From: Deferribacter abyssi
GTDB lineage: Bacteria; Chrysiogenota; Deferribacteres; Deferribacterales; Deferribacteraceae
Assembly (NCBI RefSeq): GCF_049472655.1
Contig: NZ_JAQNCS010000025.1
Coordinates: 1 to 17,732 of the forward strand
Length of the DNA stretch: 17,732 bases
Direction of reading: 5' to 3'
Below, one piece after another: positions 1-6,172 of this stretch. Both the position numbers and the translations under genes were made by a program. Position 1 is the first letter of the stretch. Each line of letters begins with the position of its first letter. Under the pieces are notes generated by a model. It was not told where the DNA came from, searched no databases, and saw only the letters and a list, made by a program, of their open reading frames with translations.

Positions 1-476
1 GTAAAACAGTATCTACCTTTGGATAGTAAAGTTAATAGAAAATTATTTAGGTTAAAGTTTTTATTATCTATTCTTTGCATTTGCGATATTCTACCATATT
101 AGTAGAATAATGCAAGTATAAAAACTTTTCTCATAAAAAGTAGGTTGGTTTTATTTAAAAAAAACAAAAACATTGTGTAATTAATTTTGTGTAAGATTTT
201 TATCCTCCTGATGATAGCAATACGGTGTCCGAATAAAAACGATATCACTGTCCGAATGTCAGCAATACAGGCACTATAAAAAAACATCTATCAAATACTC
301 AGAAAATTGGCACTGACAGAAAGACAGTAAGAAGATGAGATGTAAGGTTGAGAAGGAAAATATAATTCCACCAGCATTATCAGGAAAGATCGACAGTCTT
401 ACGAATAGTTAATATTGTAAAGAACAAAATAAAGACTTATACAAATAACGTCACAAAACTTTTGAGGTAATAATGA
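1..476. other. Intergenic region at window start, with degenerate mobile-element ends
   Basis: No convincing gene is seen. A plus-strand frame is open from base 1 to a stop near 103 and could be the tail of a truncated gene, but it is too short to assign. There is an 8-bp perfect inverted repeat, TATTCTAC at 87-94 and GTAGAATA at 102-109, with outer arms TTGCAT (75-80) and ATGCAA (110-115). Bases 177-194 read GTAA-N8-GTGTAA, the same pattern and spacing as both ends of the small element at 6013-6172. Two direct copies of TGTCCGAAT (226-234 and 249-257) and two of AGCAATAC (216-223 and 261-268) lie close together. Nothing further is recognisable from 290 to 476. Confidence 0.5.
225..244 (+). 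repeat. Left copy of a long-range inverted repeat (possible transposon end)
   Basis: GTGTCCGAATAAAAACGATA is matched, on the opposite strand and with a single A missing, by bases 2701-2719. The core TGTCCGAAT recurs once more in direct orientation at 249-257. Multiple short terminal repeats are a known feature of some insertion sequences such as the IS21 family, but no transposase is present between the copies. The repeats bracket the relBE pair and the ATPase gene. The sequence match is seen directly; a transposon origin is inferred. Confidence 0.5.
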
Positions 477-743
477 CTAATCTTGATAAATATTTTTTCT
501 ATGTCCAATTCTAACAACCAATACAACCAATTGATTATCTTCTATCTTTACAATCACTCTGTAATTTCCTACTCGGTATCTCCAAAACTCATTCAAATTG
601 CCCTTCAAAGGCTTTCCTTTAACTCTGGGGTTCTCCTTAATTTCTTGTTTTTTTAAAAAATCCAATATTCTTTTAGCATCTTTTTTGGGAAGTTTTTTTA
701 TCTGCTTTTTAGCATTGGGAGTAAAAACTATTTTATAATTCAA
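477..743 (-). CDS. relE: RelE/ParE-family toxin (predicted ribosome-dependent mRNA interferase)
   Basis: This 88-residue basic protein has the layout of RelE-type toxins: a lysine-rich N-terminal helical hairpin (residues about 10-37), then the conserved strand region NEFWRYRVGNYRVIV (51-65) and the C-terminal GHRKNIY (80-86). Arg55, Arg57, Arg62, His81, Arg82 and Tyr86 sit where family members carry RNA-binding and catalytic residues. RelE proteins cleave mRNA in the ribosomal A site and are neutralised by a cognate RelB; that role is inferred from the family. Its start lies inside the end of the upstream relB gene (11-bp overlap), so the two are probably translationally coupled. The length is normal and no truncation is seen. 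A ParE-like gyrase poison is possible, but the C-terminal motif favours the RelE branch. Confidence 0.9.
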   Translation of the reverse strand: MNYKIVFTPNAKKQIKKLPKKDAKRILDFLKKQEIKENPRVKGKPLKGNLNEFWRYRVGNYRVIVKIEDNQLVVLVVRIGHRKNIYQD

Positions 744-960
744 GTTCTTCCTCTATTTCTTCAAGAGGAATTGGTGCTTTTTTACTTTTTTTAAAATCTT
801 CATACTCTTTTTCAGCCAAATAAGCATCTTCTAAATCTTCTATTGTTTGAGACAATGCTTCTCTAATATAAAAACTTTTTGTCCTTTTTGTTTTTTTAGC
901 TAAAATATCCAATCTTTTGTTAAGATCATCAGGTAACCTAATACTGATTGCTTTTCCCAT
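733..960 (-). CDS. relB: RelB-like ribbon-helix-helix antitoxin
   Basis: This 75-residue protein opens with a typical ribbon-helix-helix DNA-binding segment: strand KAISIRLPDDL (3-13), then two helices through about residue 45, including KRTKSFYIREAL. The acidic C-terminal tail (about 46-75, rich in Glu and Asp) would wrap the basic toxin encoded immediately downstream. It is the first gene of the pair, as expected for an antitoxin that also represses the operon. The ATG is preceded by AGAGGTG at suitable spacing. A 22-bp palindrome and a TTGACA hexamer upstream (1025-1066) are the likely operator and promoter. Like other type II pairs, the module would stabilise the DNA that carries it. Confidence 0.9.
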   Translation of the reverse strand: MGKAISIRLPDDLNKRLDILAKKTKRTKSFYIREALSQTIEDLEDAYLAEKEYEDFKKSKKAPIPLEEIEEELEL

Positions 961-1024
961 GATACACCTCTGTAATACTTGTATGACAATATAACATTAA
1001 AATAAAAAATTTCAATCTTTTTAA

Positions 1025-1066
1025 CATAAACAATATATTGTTTATGCAACTCTATTTAAATGTCAA
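1025..1066 (-). promoter_or_regulatory. relBE promoter and palindromic operator
   Basis: On the minus strand TTGACA (1066-1061) is a consensus -35 hexamer. It is followed 14 bases later by a perfect 22-bp palindrome at 1025-1046, centred on ATATAT with half-site CATAAACAATA, which would cover the -10 and start region. RHH antitoxins repress their own operons by binding such palindromes. The -10 itself is poor (TAAACA at 16-bp spacing), so the exact start site is uncertain. Confidence 0.6.
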
Positions 1067-1292
1067 TTTTCATAAAATTTTATGAAAGCACTCAAGATTT
1101 TTGGAAAAAAGGAGTAGACGGGATGCGAAAACCACTAATAGCCATATGAATATTTATACCAGAGTATAGAAAACGCAAATTTTAAAGATATTTTATAACT
1201 GTGTATAATCACAAAATAACAGATTTTATCACAATAATATCACACAGTCCGGCACCCAATGGCAAAAATAACAACGTCATCATATATTGCAA

Positions 1293-1321
1293 GTCGTTGC
1301 GAGCGACAGCAAAGCAATCTC
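1293..1321 (+). repeat. REP-like dispersed repeat (TTGCGAGCGA...GCAATCTC type)
   Basis: The stretch from GTCGTTGCGAGCGAC to AGCAAAGCAATCTC resembles the dispersed intergenic repeat, usually starting CGTCATTGCGAG and ending GCAATCTC, found in many bacterial genomes. It is more GC-rich than its surroundings. Identification is from recalled sequence similarity; copy number elsewhere cannot be seen here. Confidence 0.5.
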
Positions 1322-1433
1322 TTGTTTGCCAACATGTTAGGTATGTAGTTATTACCTTCAAAGTTTGTTTATGCATTGTGCAACATTCTTGAACCAATGT
1401 TAGTCTGTGCAAGAATATTTCAATACTTTTTTA

Positions 1434-1462
1434 TTGACATTTAATGATTGTAGTGTAATTAT
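1434..1462 (+). promoter_or_regulatory. Probable promoter of the ATPase gene
   Basis: TTGACA at 1434-1439 is followed after 16 bases by TAATTA (1456-1461), or after 17 by AATTAT. The -35 is perfect and the -10 weak. The ATPase start codon follows at 1501, with CAGGTG as ribosome binding site. Confidence 0.45.
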
Positions 1463-1500
1463 TAAAATATAGTAATTATATTACGATAACCAGGTGATTA

Positions 1501-2619
1501 ATGAGGAATCCATTTGTAATACATGAGATACCGGTAGATGGTGTTTTTTGCAACAGACAAAAAGAGCTGAAAGACCTTGTAAATTTTGCTAAAAACGGCA
1601 TTAATGTCGTATTATACTCTCCAAGAAGATATGGGAAAACTTCTCTGGTAAAAAGAGTTCAGCACCTCATTCAGAAAGAGGGTTTTTTAACTGTTTACTG
1701 TGATTTATTTGGAGTTACTTCTGTTGAAGATATAGCGACTAAAATATCAAAAAGCCTGTATAAAATAGTTTATTCAAATGAAAAATTATTAAATAAATTT
1801 ATGCGATTAATTGCTTCTTTTAAGCCTACAATTCAGCCAGATCCTTCTGGTGGAGTAACTATTAGTGTGACAAAATCTACTAACCTATATGGACTTGATT
1901 TATTAGAAGATGTTTTAGAATCTGTATCAAAAATCGTTAACGACAATGAGTTAAAACTTCATATTGCTTTTGATGAGTTTCAAGAAATAACCGAGATTGA
2001 TAATTCTTTGCAGATTGAAGCCATTTTAAGGAGGTATATTCAGACTTTTAATATTAGCGTTATGTTTGTTGGTAGTAGAAGAAGAATTTTATTAGATATG
2101 TTTAGTAATATTAAGCGCCCTTTTTATCAGAGTGCAAACTTATATGAATTAAAGGCTCTGCCTTATGATGAATTAAAAGATTTTATCAAAAAGCAATTTA
2201 AACAAAACGGTAAGACTTTTCCAGAAAGTTTGATAGATAACATTCTTGAAGTAACAAAATGCCATCCTTATTATTCGCAAAAATATTGTTATTATGTTTT
2301 TGATTTAGCAGAAAACAAGGTTGATGAAAAAGTGCTAAAAATAGCATTTAATGAAATGTTGTTGTCTGAAAAGCCAATTTACGAAGCAGTAATTCAAGGG
2401 TTATCATCTAAACAAATTCAGTTATTGAGAGCTATTGCTATTGAGCCTACAAAATCACCTTTTGCTGTAGAATATATGCGCAAATATAATCTTGGTTCTA
2501 TAAGTGCTATACAGAATTCTATAAAAAAATTGCAGTCTCTTGATTTAATAGAAAAAAAAGATTCAAAGTTATGGATGCTTGTTGACCCCATATTAGAAAT
2601 ATGGTTGAAAGAATTTTAA
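1501..2619 (+). CDS. Stand-alone archaeal-type AAA/STAND-like ATPase with C-terminal winged helix
   Basis: This 372-residue protein matches the family often annotated as 'ATP-binding protein' or archaeal ATPase (Arch_ATPase, PF01637 type). The N-terminal FVIHEIPVDGVFCNRQKEL (5-23) is the usual lead-in. The Walker A loop is SPRRYGKTS (40-48), with Gly45, Lys46 and Thr47. Walker B is HIAFDEFQEI (154-163), with Asp158 and Glu159. A sensor-like segment, VMFVGSRRRIL (188-198), follows. The region after about residue 310 is a winged-helix-like domain ending VDPILEIWLKEF. No membrane segment or fused effector is seen, so the biological role is unknown; relatives occur in mobile and defence-rich regions. 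It is transcribed alone, divergently from relBE. Confidence 0.8.
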   Translation: MRNPFVIHEIPVDGVFCNRQKELKDLVNFAKNGINVVLYSPRRYGKTSLVKRVQHLIQKEGFLTVYCDLFGVTSVEDIATKISKSLYKIVYSNEKLLNKFMRLIASFKPTIQPDPSGGVTISVTKSTNLYGLDLLEDVLESVSKIVNDNELKLHIAFDEFQEITEIDNSLQIEAILRRYIQTFNISVMFVGSRRRILLDMFSNIKRPFYQSANLYELKALPYDELKDFIKKQFKQNGKTFPESLIDNILEVTKCHPYYSQKYCYYVFDLAENKVDEKVLKIAFNEMLLSEKPIYEAVIQGLSSKQIQLLRAIAIEPTKSPFAVEYMRKYNLGSISAIQNSIKKLQSLDLIEKKDSKLWMLVDPILEIWLKEF

Positions 2620-2700
2620 GAAAAGAAAAAGACTCAATTTCCTTTGATAATAATTTGAAATGATAATAACCTTTAATTAGTCATAGCCCATATCGTTTCG

Positions 2701-2719
2701 TATCGTTTTATTCGGACAC
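2701..2719 (-). repeat. Right copy of the long-range inverted repeat
   Basis: Read on the minus strand, this is GTGTCCGAATAAAACGATA, which matches 225-244 except for one missing A. Together the two copies enclose about 2.5 kb containing relBE and the ATPase gene. A second partial TATCGTTT lies just inside it. No flanking target duplication is obvious. Confidence 0.5.
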
Positions 2720-2799
2720 TTTAAGCACTTCTTATATCTATTTTTTTTGAAAGTTGACAGAGGAAATCGTAAGGGTTCAAATTGTTAAAAACGGCATAT

Positions 2800-3351
2800 T
2801 TAAGGATTGTTATGTTTGTTCTCATCTATAATTTGTAAATTTAAAATTTTTTGTAATTCTTTTTTTGCAATATCCTTTTCCCGCCTTTTATTACTCCGTA
2901 AACAGTCCAGAATAACAAAAAACATATACAAGTTGTCACTAACCATTGCAACTTTGGGTACATTCTTATGAATTGGTTCGATAGATAAACCAAAAGTATT
3001 GCCTTCTGAGTAAGGCCAAACATATATTCTATTACCTACTATTTTATCGCTAACAGGTTTTGCGCTAATGAAAGCAGGTATCCCCCTAACTTCTCCTCCA
3101 ATTTTTAAAGGAAAAATATAAGGTATTCCATACACAAAAAATTCAAAACAATTTTTCTTAATTGGTTTAAATATATTATCTTGTGTTTTTACAATTAAAT
3201 TGGATTTTACAAGTTCTTTTACAGCATCATGAACTCTTGAAGCACTTAATGAAAGCATATCGCCAAGGCTTTTGTATGTCCAATTGTTCTGAGCAAATAA
3301 GATACCAGATAATACAAGTATATTTCTTGCAATTGAATCTTTTGACTTCAT
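2800..3351 (-). CDS. Winged-helix transcriptional regulator-like protein with conserved C-terminal domain
   Basis: The protein has 183 residues. Residues about 7-57 form a winged helix-turn-helix with SLGDMLSLSASRVHDAVKEL (28-47) as the recognition region. The rest, GIPYIFPLKIGGEVRGIPAF (75-94) and then VWPYSEGN with IEPIHKNVPKVA, matches a widespread two-domain regulator-like family as I recall it. Some relatives are encoded beside a predicted nucleotidyltransferase, but no such partner is seen here. The promoter at 3358-3386 places the probable transcription start at or next to the ATG, and there is no Shine-Dalgarno sequence, so the mRNA may be leaderless. An inverted repeat inside the promoter suggests autorepression. 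The regulated target is unknown. Confidence 0.7.
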   Translation of the reverse strand: MKSKDSIARNILVLSGILFAQNNWTYKSLGDMLSLSASRVHDAVKELVKSNLIVKTQDNIFKPIKKNCFEFFVYGIPYIFPLKIGGEVRGIPAFISAKPVSDKIVGNRIYVWPYSEGNTFGLSIEPIHKNVPKVAMVSDNLYMFFVILDCLRSNKRREKDIAKKELQKILNLQIIDENKHNNP

Positions 3352-3357
3352 AATTTT

Positions 3358-3386
3358 ATTCTATATTCCAGAATATGGAATGTCAA
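3358..3386 (-). promoter_or_regulatory. Near-consensus promoter with internal operator for the winged-helix gene
   Basis: On the minus strand TTGACA (3386-3381), a 17-base spacer and TAGAAT (3363-3358) form an excellent sigma-70-type promoter. The spacer region carries the inverted repeat ATTCCA-N5-TGGAAT (3365-3381), a likely repressor site. The start codon at 3351 is only 7 bases beyond the -10 hexamer. Confidence 0.75.
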
Positions 3387-3513
3387 TGTTTTTCAACAAT
3401 CAAATTATAACTTTTTAGTTGGACAACCAAGTGGTATAAGTGTCAAAAAAATTTGAGTTCATTAAAGCATTATAATTTTTATCAATACATAACTATTAAT
3501 TATAAACACCGAA

Positions 3514-3547
3514 TAAAAATTGGAGCAGCAAAAGATACTGCTCCAAT
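3514..3547 (-). terminator. Intrinsic terminator after the acidic-protein gene
   Basis: On the minus strand ATTGGAGCAG (3547-3538) and CTGCTCCAAT (3528-3519) form a perfect 10-bp stem with a 9-base loop, followed by a run of T (3520-3514). It lies 20 bases after the stop codon at 3567, as expected for a rho-independent terminator. Confidence 0.9.
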
Positions 3548-3566
3548 CGGTTAGCTTTTTAGTTTG

Positions 3567-4163
3567 TTAATCCTCTTCTTCATCATTCATATCATCATAG
3601 GGCTCAAGACTTTCTTCAATATAACTGCGTATATTAGCCACAGCAGGAAAACTTTCCCTAATCTCCTCGGAAAGATAGTATTTTATAAGACAATAGCTCC
3701 ATAAATCCCACCTCAAATCAAAATAAATCTCATCAATCTCGTCCAAAATTTCCTCGGTAGTATCACAATCGGGGACATCATTGAGGTATTTTGGGAAATT
3801 AGTAGAAATAAAATCTTTAAACTCTTTGAATTCTTCTAATAACTCTTCCCAATTATTGGAAATAATCTCTTCGTATGTTAACGGAACATCATATTTTCCA
3901 TGTAATACATAGACGGGATATAAGAAATAACAATCAGGTGGTGCCAAGAATTCATTTGAAGAGAGCAAGTGCACTTCGTATTTTAGATCAATAGGATTAA
4001 AATACAGAATAGTTTTAAAACCATCAATTCCCATTCCAATCTCTTCAACAAATTCATCGATAGACCATTTTTCATTTAAAGCTTTAGCTACCAAGTCATA
4101 ATCAACCTCATAATAATCATAACAACTAAACGTAGAATTATAAATTCTGTAAGTTTTTTTCAT
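3567..4163 (-). CDS. Highly acidic hypothetical protein
   Basis: I do not recognise the family. The 198-residue product (MKKTYRIYNS... to ...DDMNDEEED) has about 47 Asp/Glu against about 15 Lys/Arg, with acidic residues spread throughout and dense at the C-terminus. It has no signal peptide or membrane segment. The start at 4163 was chosen because GGAGGTG lies at ideal distance before this ATG. A longer reading frame begins with GTG at 4226, but that GTG is part of an AGGAGGTG sequence and lacks its own upstream ribosome site. The charge pattern would fit a DNA-mimic or antirestriction-type protein, or simply a soluble adaptor. This is speculation from composition and from its nearness to a restriction-like operon; no ArdA motif was recognised. 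Confidence 0.75.
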   Translation of the reverse strand: MKKTYRIYNSTFSCYDYYEVDYDLVAKALNEKWSIDEFVEEIGMGIDGFKTILYFNPIDLKYEVHLLSSNEFLAPPDCYFLYPVYVLHGKYDVPLTYEEIISNNWEELLEEFKEFKDFISTNFPKYLNDVPDCDTTEEILDEIDEIYFDLRWDLWSYCLIKYYLSEEIRESFPAVANIRSYIEESLEPYDDMNDEEED

Positions 4164-4192
4164 TTTTTCACCTCCATTTTTAAAAACACTCC

Positions 4193-4252
4193 AAGCCAAT
4201 CTGTTTTTTAAAATTGATAATTTCACCTCCTTCCTTTCTTATTGATTGGCTT
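4193..4252 (-). promoter_or_regulatory. Structured leader of the acidic-protein gene
   Basis: AAGCCAATC (4193-4201) and GATTGGCTT (4244-4252) are a perfect 9-bp inverted repeat around a 42-base spacer. On the transcript the spacer holds a strong Shine-Dalgarno-like AGGAGGTG with no well-placed ATG, and the real Shine-Dalgarno follows about 20 bases after the stem. A TTGACT hexamer at 4277-4272 may be the -35. The duplicated ribosome site within a stem-loop hints at translational control or a decayed upstream start. Confidence 0.4.
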
Positions 4253-4427
4253 CGATAGAAATAAAAAAGATAGTCAATGTAAAATTACGAATTTTCAGAA
4301 AATTTTTTAAAATTTTTCATTATTTTTTTTAAAATATATGATTTGTACATATTTGAGGATGGAAATTTCAGGTAGTTGCCATTTATTACAACTGACATTT
4401 TAATTAAATATTACAATGCACCATAAA

Positions 4428-4456
4428 TTGACGAAGTAACTCTCTAATGATAAAAT
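4428..4456 (+). promoter_or_regulatory. Promoter of the membrane-protein gene
   Basis: TTGACG (4428-4433), a 17-base spacer and TAAAAT (4451-4456) form a good promoter upstream of the start codon at 4515. A second possible -10, TATAAT, is at 4488-4493 but has no good -35. AGGAG at about 4499 is the ribosome site. The rest of the 4227-4514 gap is AT-rich and featureless. Confidence 0.6.
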
Positions 4457-4514
4457 TTATATAGATTTTACGTTCAGATGGCTGCAATATAATAATTTAG
4501 GAGCAATAAATCGA

Positions 4515-4916
4515 ATGATTGGCATACTACTTAAAGCAACGGGAATATGGTTTGTTATCGTTGTTGCTGCGATTATGAATGGTGCGCTTCGTGAGAAAAT
4601 ACTAGTTCCAATAATTGGATCAGATCTAGCTCTACCTCTAAGCGGTGTTTCATTGGCAATTATTGTTTTTGTGGTCTCATTAATTTTTATCCCATTTATT
4701 AGTACATCAGAGCCAAAAATATATATTACAATTGGACTGTTTTGGGTGGTGCTTACATTGCTATTTGAATTTATTTTTGGACATTATATTGCAGGCAAAT
4801 CTTGGAAGGATGTTATGCAAGTGTTTAATGTTAAAAAAGGAGATTTGTTTCTCGTGGTTCTATGCATAACCGCAATCTCGCCCTGGTGTACGGCAAAGGT
4901 AAGAGGTTTATTTTAA
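4515..4916 (+). CDS. Small four-helix integral membrane protein, function unknown
   Basis: The 133-residue product has four hydrophobic segments at about residues 5-22, 40-60, 70-90 and 106-124. The polar motif NGALREKILVPIIG (22-35) lies in the first loop and FEFIFGHYIAGKSWKDVMQVFNVKKGDLF (84-112) after the third helix. It resembles a widespread bacterial family of short membrane proteins of unknown function whose members share the INGALREK and FGHY...GKSW stretches and end in AAKLRGL-like residues; here the end is TAKVRGLF, so it looks complete. It has its own promoter and no operon partner. It could be cargo acquired from a chromosome. No defence or plasmid role can be argued from the sequence. 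Confidence 0.7.
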   Translation: MIGILLKATGIWFVIVVAAIMNGALREKILVPIIGSDLALPLSGVSLAIIVFVVSLIFIPFISTSEPKIYITIGLFWVVLTLLFEFIFGHYIAGKSWKDVMQVFNVKKGDLFLVVLCITAISPWCTAKVRGLF

Positions 4917-5238
4917 GCGTGGTCACTTCTAACAAGGCAAATCTTTTAAAGAGTCACTTATTTGTCGCTTTATTCTTAACACTTGTTTCTTACTTTAAAA
5001 TAGTTATATTTAATCATGCAGCCCACGGACAAATCCTCTCCCGCTTCCTTTGAAGCGGTGATGAACCCATTTATTTTTTAGTTTTGTTATAAATCTTCAT
5101 CAAATTTCAATATCAGTATATCATATGATGTAGGATGTTCTATTTATCAGTAGTTTTGCCAAGCAAATTTGCTAGAATATTTTCTTGACATAAAATAATC
5201 ATTAATTAAAATTATTATGAAAAGTCAAAATAATAATC
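4917..5238. other. Intergenic region with a small GC-rich hairpin
   Basis: A 7-bp perfect stem, CCGCTTC (5041-5047) and GAAGCGG (5052-5058) with a 4-base loop, stands out in AT-rich surroundings. A T-rich stretch follows only about 12 bases later (5070-5079), so it may be a weak terminator for the membrane-protein gene, or a remnant of a mobile-element end. An open frame through 4862-5053 overlaps the upstream gene and shows no protein-like character. Confidence 0.4.
5185..5212 (+). promoter_or_regulatory. Promoter of the HEPN-like gene
   Basis: TTGACA (5185-5190), a 16-base spacer and TAAAAT (5207-5212) form a good promoter about 27 bases ahead of the ATG at 5239. No clear Shine-Dalgarno is seen before that ATG. 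Confidence 0.6.
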
Positions 5239-5967
5239 ATGAATGGATTTGAATTAAAATTCAAAGCTAGATTAAAAAAGATTTCAGAAGAGCTTAATGA
5301 TATAGAGAATTTTCTTAGGGATAATGGAATTGATATACCAAATCAAAATATACCCCTTAAGCCTGATGAAAAGATTCGGATACCAAGAAGATATATCCGA
5401 ACTGTTCACTACTTTGAACAAAAGTATAAATTATATGATTTGCTTGAAGACGAAGTTTTGGTAAAAAATATTTCTTATGCATTACAAGCATCAGACCTGT
5501 TTAATTATATATTAAATCGCTTCAACATTAGATTATCAGTTGGAAAAGTTTTTTATAAGTTTGCTATAATTAACATCTTTTCAATTATTGAATCACTTCT
5601 ATATGGAATTGCTAATAAATGTCATTCATATTGTATGGTAAATAATAGAGTTTGTAAAAACAATGATAGCTGTAATTTTTATCTTAAAAAAGCAAACAAA
5701 TATCCATTTGAAAAACTACTATATACTTTAAGTCAAAAAGGTCTAATTCGTATGCCACCAGAACTTCAAAATAAATTATTAAAAATAAAAGCTTTGAGAG
5801 ACAATATTCATTTATGGGATGTCAAAAATAAGGACTATTTTAATGATGACTATAATTTGGACAATTACAATTTTTTAATTAAGCTACTAAATATATTAAA
5901 AAAAGATTTAAACAAAGCTTTAGAAAATTTTGAACATAATAGAAACAATAACTGTAATAAGAGGTAA
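5239..5967 (+). CDS. Hypothetical helical protein with a possible HEPN-like C-terminal domain
   Basis: The 242-residue protein is lysine-rich and mostly helical, and I do not recognise it with confidence. Residues 107-160 contain FAIINIFSIIESLLYGIANK and then a cysteine cluster (Cys128, Cys132, Cys139, Cys145) that could bind a metal. Further on, KIKALRDNIHLW (182-193) resembles the R-N/D-x-x-H signature of HEPN nucleases, though the spacing Arg187 to His191 is one residue shorter than the canonical Rx4-6H. Glu118 in the earlier helix is also where HEPN folds often carry an acidic residue. HEPN proteins are frequent RNases in toxin-antitoxin and phage-defence systems. The gene faces the restriction-like operon tail-to-tail and has its own promoter, so a defence link is suggested by context only. 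Confidence 0.6.
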   Translation: MNGFELKFKARLKKISEELNDIENFLRDNGIDIPNQNIPLKPDEKIRIPRRYIRTVHYFEQKYKLYDLLEDEVLVKNISYALQASDLFNYILNRFNIRLSVGKVFYKFAIINIFSIIESLLYGIANKCHSYCMVNNRVCKNNDSCNFYLKKANKYPFEKLLYTLSQKGLIRMPPELQNKLLKIKALRDNIHLWDVKNKDYFNDDYNLDNYNFLIKLLNILKKDLNKALENFEHNRNNNCNKR

Positions 5968-6012
5968 AAAGACACTTTGTTTGGCAGTTATTTCATTATA
6001 TTGGAATTTCAA

Positions 6013-6172
6013 GACCCTGTAATAAAAACTGTGTAAGCTCTTCTTATAGGGACAGATTTTCTATATCCCCACAACAATATATTTATTTTAGAGGAGAGTT
6101 GGTAGGTTTACGAATGGTTAATATGCCTTAATGGGGCTAAGAAGGATTTTACACAAATTACGTTACAGGGTC
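6013..6172. mobile_element. 160-bp miniature element with IS256-like terminal inverted repeats
   Basis: The left end GACCCTGTAA (6013-6022) is matched by TTACAGGGTC (6163-6172). Reading inward from each end, both have GTAA, eight bases, then GTGTAA, and further in TTCTTA with a one-base offset. About 19 of the first 24 positions agree. The pattern resembles termini I recall from IS256/Mutator-type elements. There is no transposase, so this is a MITE-like or internally deleted element. A subterminal CCCCA (6067-6071) and TGGGG (6132-6136) can also pair. No convincing target-site duplication is visible. The right end overlaps the 3' end of the DUF3800 gene and provides its stop codon. Confidence 0.6.

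Larger units (their letters stand above)
961..1500. other. Intergenic region between relB and the ATPase gene
   Basis: The 540 bases hold the divergent control regions of the two flanking genes and a REP-like repeat (1293-1321). Short open frames on both strands across 1201-1412 are artefacts of that repeat: its translation gives the RDCFAVARND-type string often seen in spurious gene calls. No RNA gene or convincing small protein is visible. Confidence 0.6.

Noticed and set aside
1..103. C-terminal fragment of a recombinase at the left edge
   Set aside because: The open frame is only about 34 codons and has no diagnostic motif.
1201..1412. Overlapping open frames on both strands (63 and 67 codons)
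   Set aside because: They run through a REP-like repeat; the translated RDCFAVARND string is a common artefact of that repeat, and no ribosome site precedes them.
3507..3518. CCGAATAAAAA beside the terminator as a further copy of the GTGTCCGAAT repeat
   Set aside because: The match is partial, lacks TGT and is mostly the A-run of the terminator.
4164..4226. Longer N-terminus for the acidic protein, starting at GTG 4226
   Set aside because: The GTG is part of an AGGAGGTG ribosome-site sequence and has none upstream, whereas the ATG at 4163 has an ideal GGAGGTG.
4272..4277. A fourth copy of the ATTGAC element ahead of the acidic-protein gene
   Set aside because: Only ATTGACT matches, the TGT part is missing, and the distance to the chosen start is about 114 bases rather than 56-58.
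4862..5053. 63-codon plus-strand frame downstream of the membrane protein
   Set aside because: It overlaps the end of a better supported gene in another frame and has no start signal of its own.
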